23,760 nucleotides of DNA from positions 1-23,760 of the forward strand of contig NZ_DASSWP010000060.1 of assembly GCF_035704785.1 (NCBI RefSeq), read 5' to 3'. Source of the stretch: Gracilimonas sp035704785. GTDB lineage: Bacteria; Bacteroidota; Rhodothermia; Balneolales; Balneolaceae. The notes under the pieces were generated by a model. It did not search any database, was not told where the DNA came from, and saw nothing but the letters and a program-made list of their open reading frames with translations. Each line of letters opens with the position of its first letter. The stretch's first letter is position 1. Position numbers and translations under genes: made by a program. Positions 22,946 through 23,760 of the stretch are shown one piece after another.

Positions 22946-23760
22946 GGTTGCTTGAAATGTTTACCAAGTTTAAGGTCCTGTCCCTGATAATTACTTTCAA
23001 TCTCTTCTCCATACACAAAATCAGGACGTTCGGCATTTGGTTCAAATTGCATACTGAACATCGTCTGTCCGTCCTCAATCATAAAAGGGACATCATGTGA
23101 ACGGACTTCGAGTACAGCCCGAGCTCCTTTATCGTCAACAGTCCCGCCAAAACCACTATCAAAAAAACCTGCATAGTGGGTTCTAAGCTCGCCTGAACCT
23201 GTATCATAGGCCATCATCTCACAGGCAAGATGTGCAGGAACACGAATTCGTTCTTTGGATGCAAAGATATAGAATGCTTCAGGTTCCAAAATCAGCTGAT
23301 CATTTTGCTGAGCATAAATGGGCTCCCAAAATTCATCCACTTCATAATGACCGATCTTATCAAGGTCAATGTAATTATTGTGCTTTTTAGCTTTGTAGCC
23401 AATGATCTCACCCTTTTTTCCTTTCAGGTGTACGCTCATAAATAGCCCCTGCTTCACCTTTATCTTCTCCATTGAAACCGGCTTCCGCTCTTCATTGAAG
23501 AGCAACGGATCAGCTCCATGAACCCGTAGCAGGTCCTGATCTTTTAATACTTCAAATCCATGCCGTACTCTTAGCTGATTAAGCCGCTGACCGGTTTTTA
23601 CCTTGATGGAAAATGATTTTGGCACTACTTCCAGATATAAATTTCCTTTATATCCCGGTGTTACTTCCTCAAAGCGATGAGAGTAATCGGTGATCACTCT
23701 GGTAAATACATCAAGCCTTCCGGTTGAACTTTTTGGATTGGCTTTAGCAGAAAGGGTTTC
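22942..23760 (-). CDS. dcd: 2'-deoxycytidine 5'-triphosphate deaminase, long two-domain form, 5' end missing
   Basis: Enzyme that converts dCTP to dUTP, feeding dTMP synthesis. The frame runs off the right edge: codons above the GTG at 23697 read ETLSAKANPKSSTGRLDVFT, the family's catalytic segment, so that GTG is an internal Val and the start is outside the window. The visible 272 residues show two dUTPase-like units. The first has NPKSSTGRLDVFTR and PGYKGNLYLEVVPKSF with QRLNQLRVR. The second has THYAGFFDSGFGG, ARAVLEVRSHDVPF and GQTMFSMQFEPN. This tandem build matches the long Dcd proteins of Bacteroidota and some Proteobacteria. The gene overlaps the Fe-S gene by 4 nt. Confidence 0.9.
   Translation of the reverse strand, partial: ETLSAKANPKSSTGRLDVFTRVITDYSHRFEEVTPGYKGNLYLEVVPKSFSIKVKTGQRLNQLRVRHGFEVLKDQDLLRVHGADPLLFNEERKPVSMEKIKVKQGLFMSVHLKGKKGEIIGYKAKKHNNYIDLDKIGHYEVDEFWEPIYAQQNDQLILEPEAFYIFASKERIRVPAHLACEMMAYDTGSGELRTHYAGFFDSGFGGTVDDKGARAVLEVRSHDVPFMIEDGQTMFSMQFEPNAERPDFVYGEEIESNYQGQDLKLGKHFKQP

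Noticed and set aside
23695..23697. GTG as the start of the dcd gene.
   Set aside because: Upstream codons to the window end encode the conserved NPKSSTGRLDVFT segment, so the start lies outside the window.

Overview
This is a 23.8-kb stretch of an AT-leaning chromosome from a Gram-negative, diderm bacterium. The gene repertoire fits the Bacteroidota-related Balneolota/Rhodothermota group, perhaps Balneolaceae: a BamA gene followed by several Skp/OmpH-like genes, a Bacteroidota-style CrtY lycopene cyclase, a long two-domain dCTP deaminase, and a WCGDS thioredoxin-like protein. The assignment rests on protein resemblance recalled from reading, not on a database search. Genes are tightly packed and no stretch longer than 300 bases lacks a gene. 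I saw no tRNA, rRNA, CRISPR array, insertion sequence or prophage.

Left end (1-3064): a SEDS-family peptidoglycan polymerase (RodA type, 5' end outside the window) converges with rnhB (RNase HII, minus strand). A ChlD-like von Willebrand A protein follows on the plus strand and ends at a hairpin shared with the operon that comes from the right.

Central envelope operon (13168 down to 3069, all minus strand), in transcription order: LysM lytic transglycosylase (mltD type), CtpA-type S41 protease, PHP phosphoesterase, lumazine synthase (ribH), undecaprenyl diphosphate synthase (uppS), bamA and three OmpH/Skp-like periplasmic chaperones. Most junctions are 1-43 nt or overlap. The run ends at a strong hairpin plus T-tract. 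It combines peptidoglycan turnover, the lipid carrier for cell-wall building, outer-membrane protein insertion and the chaperones that feed it. A glutamine-dependent NAD synthetase lies just upstream on the same strand.

Right half (15226-23760): mostly single genes in alternating orientation. They are a class III aminotransferase, a monothiol thioredoxin-fold protein, a degenerate response-regulator receiver whose 3' end overlaps a convergent UbiA prenyltransferase, a conserved protein often labelled '3-methyladenine DNA glycosylase', low-specificity threonine aldolase, lycopene cyclase, and a compact minus-strand group (dCTP deaminase, mini [2Fe-2S] protein, rsmE). The deaminase gene runs off the right edge.

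The intergenic gaps of the right half carry short dispersed AT-rich repeats: an inverted pair near 15030-15094, a matching copy at 18656-18685, and a heptamer tandem array at 19574-19605. No clearly novel multi-gene system is visible. The most interesting items are the conserved uncharacterised protein at 18692, the mini ferredoxin translationally coupled to dcd, the orphan UbiA enzyme near the isolated crtY, the triplicated ompH genes and the dispersed repeats.
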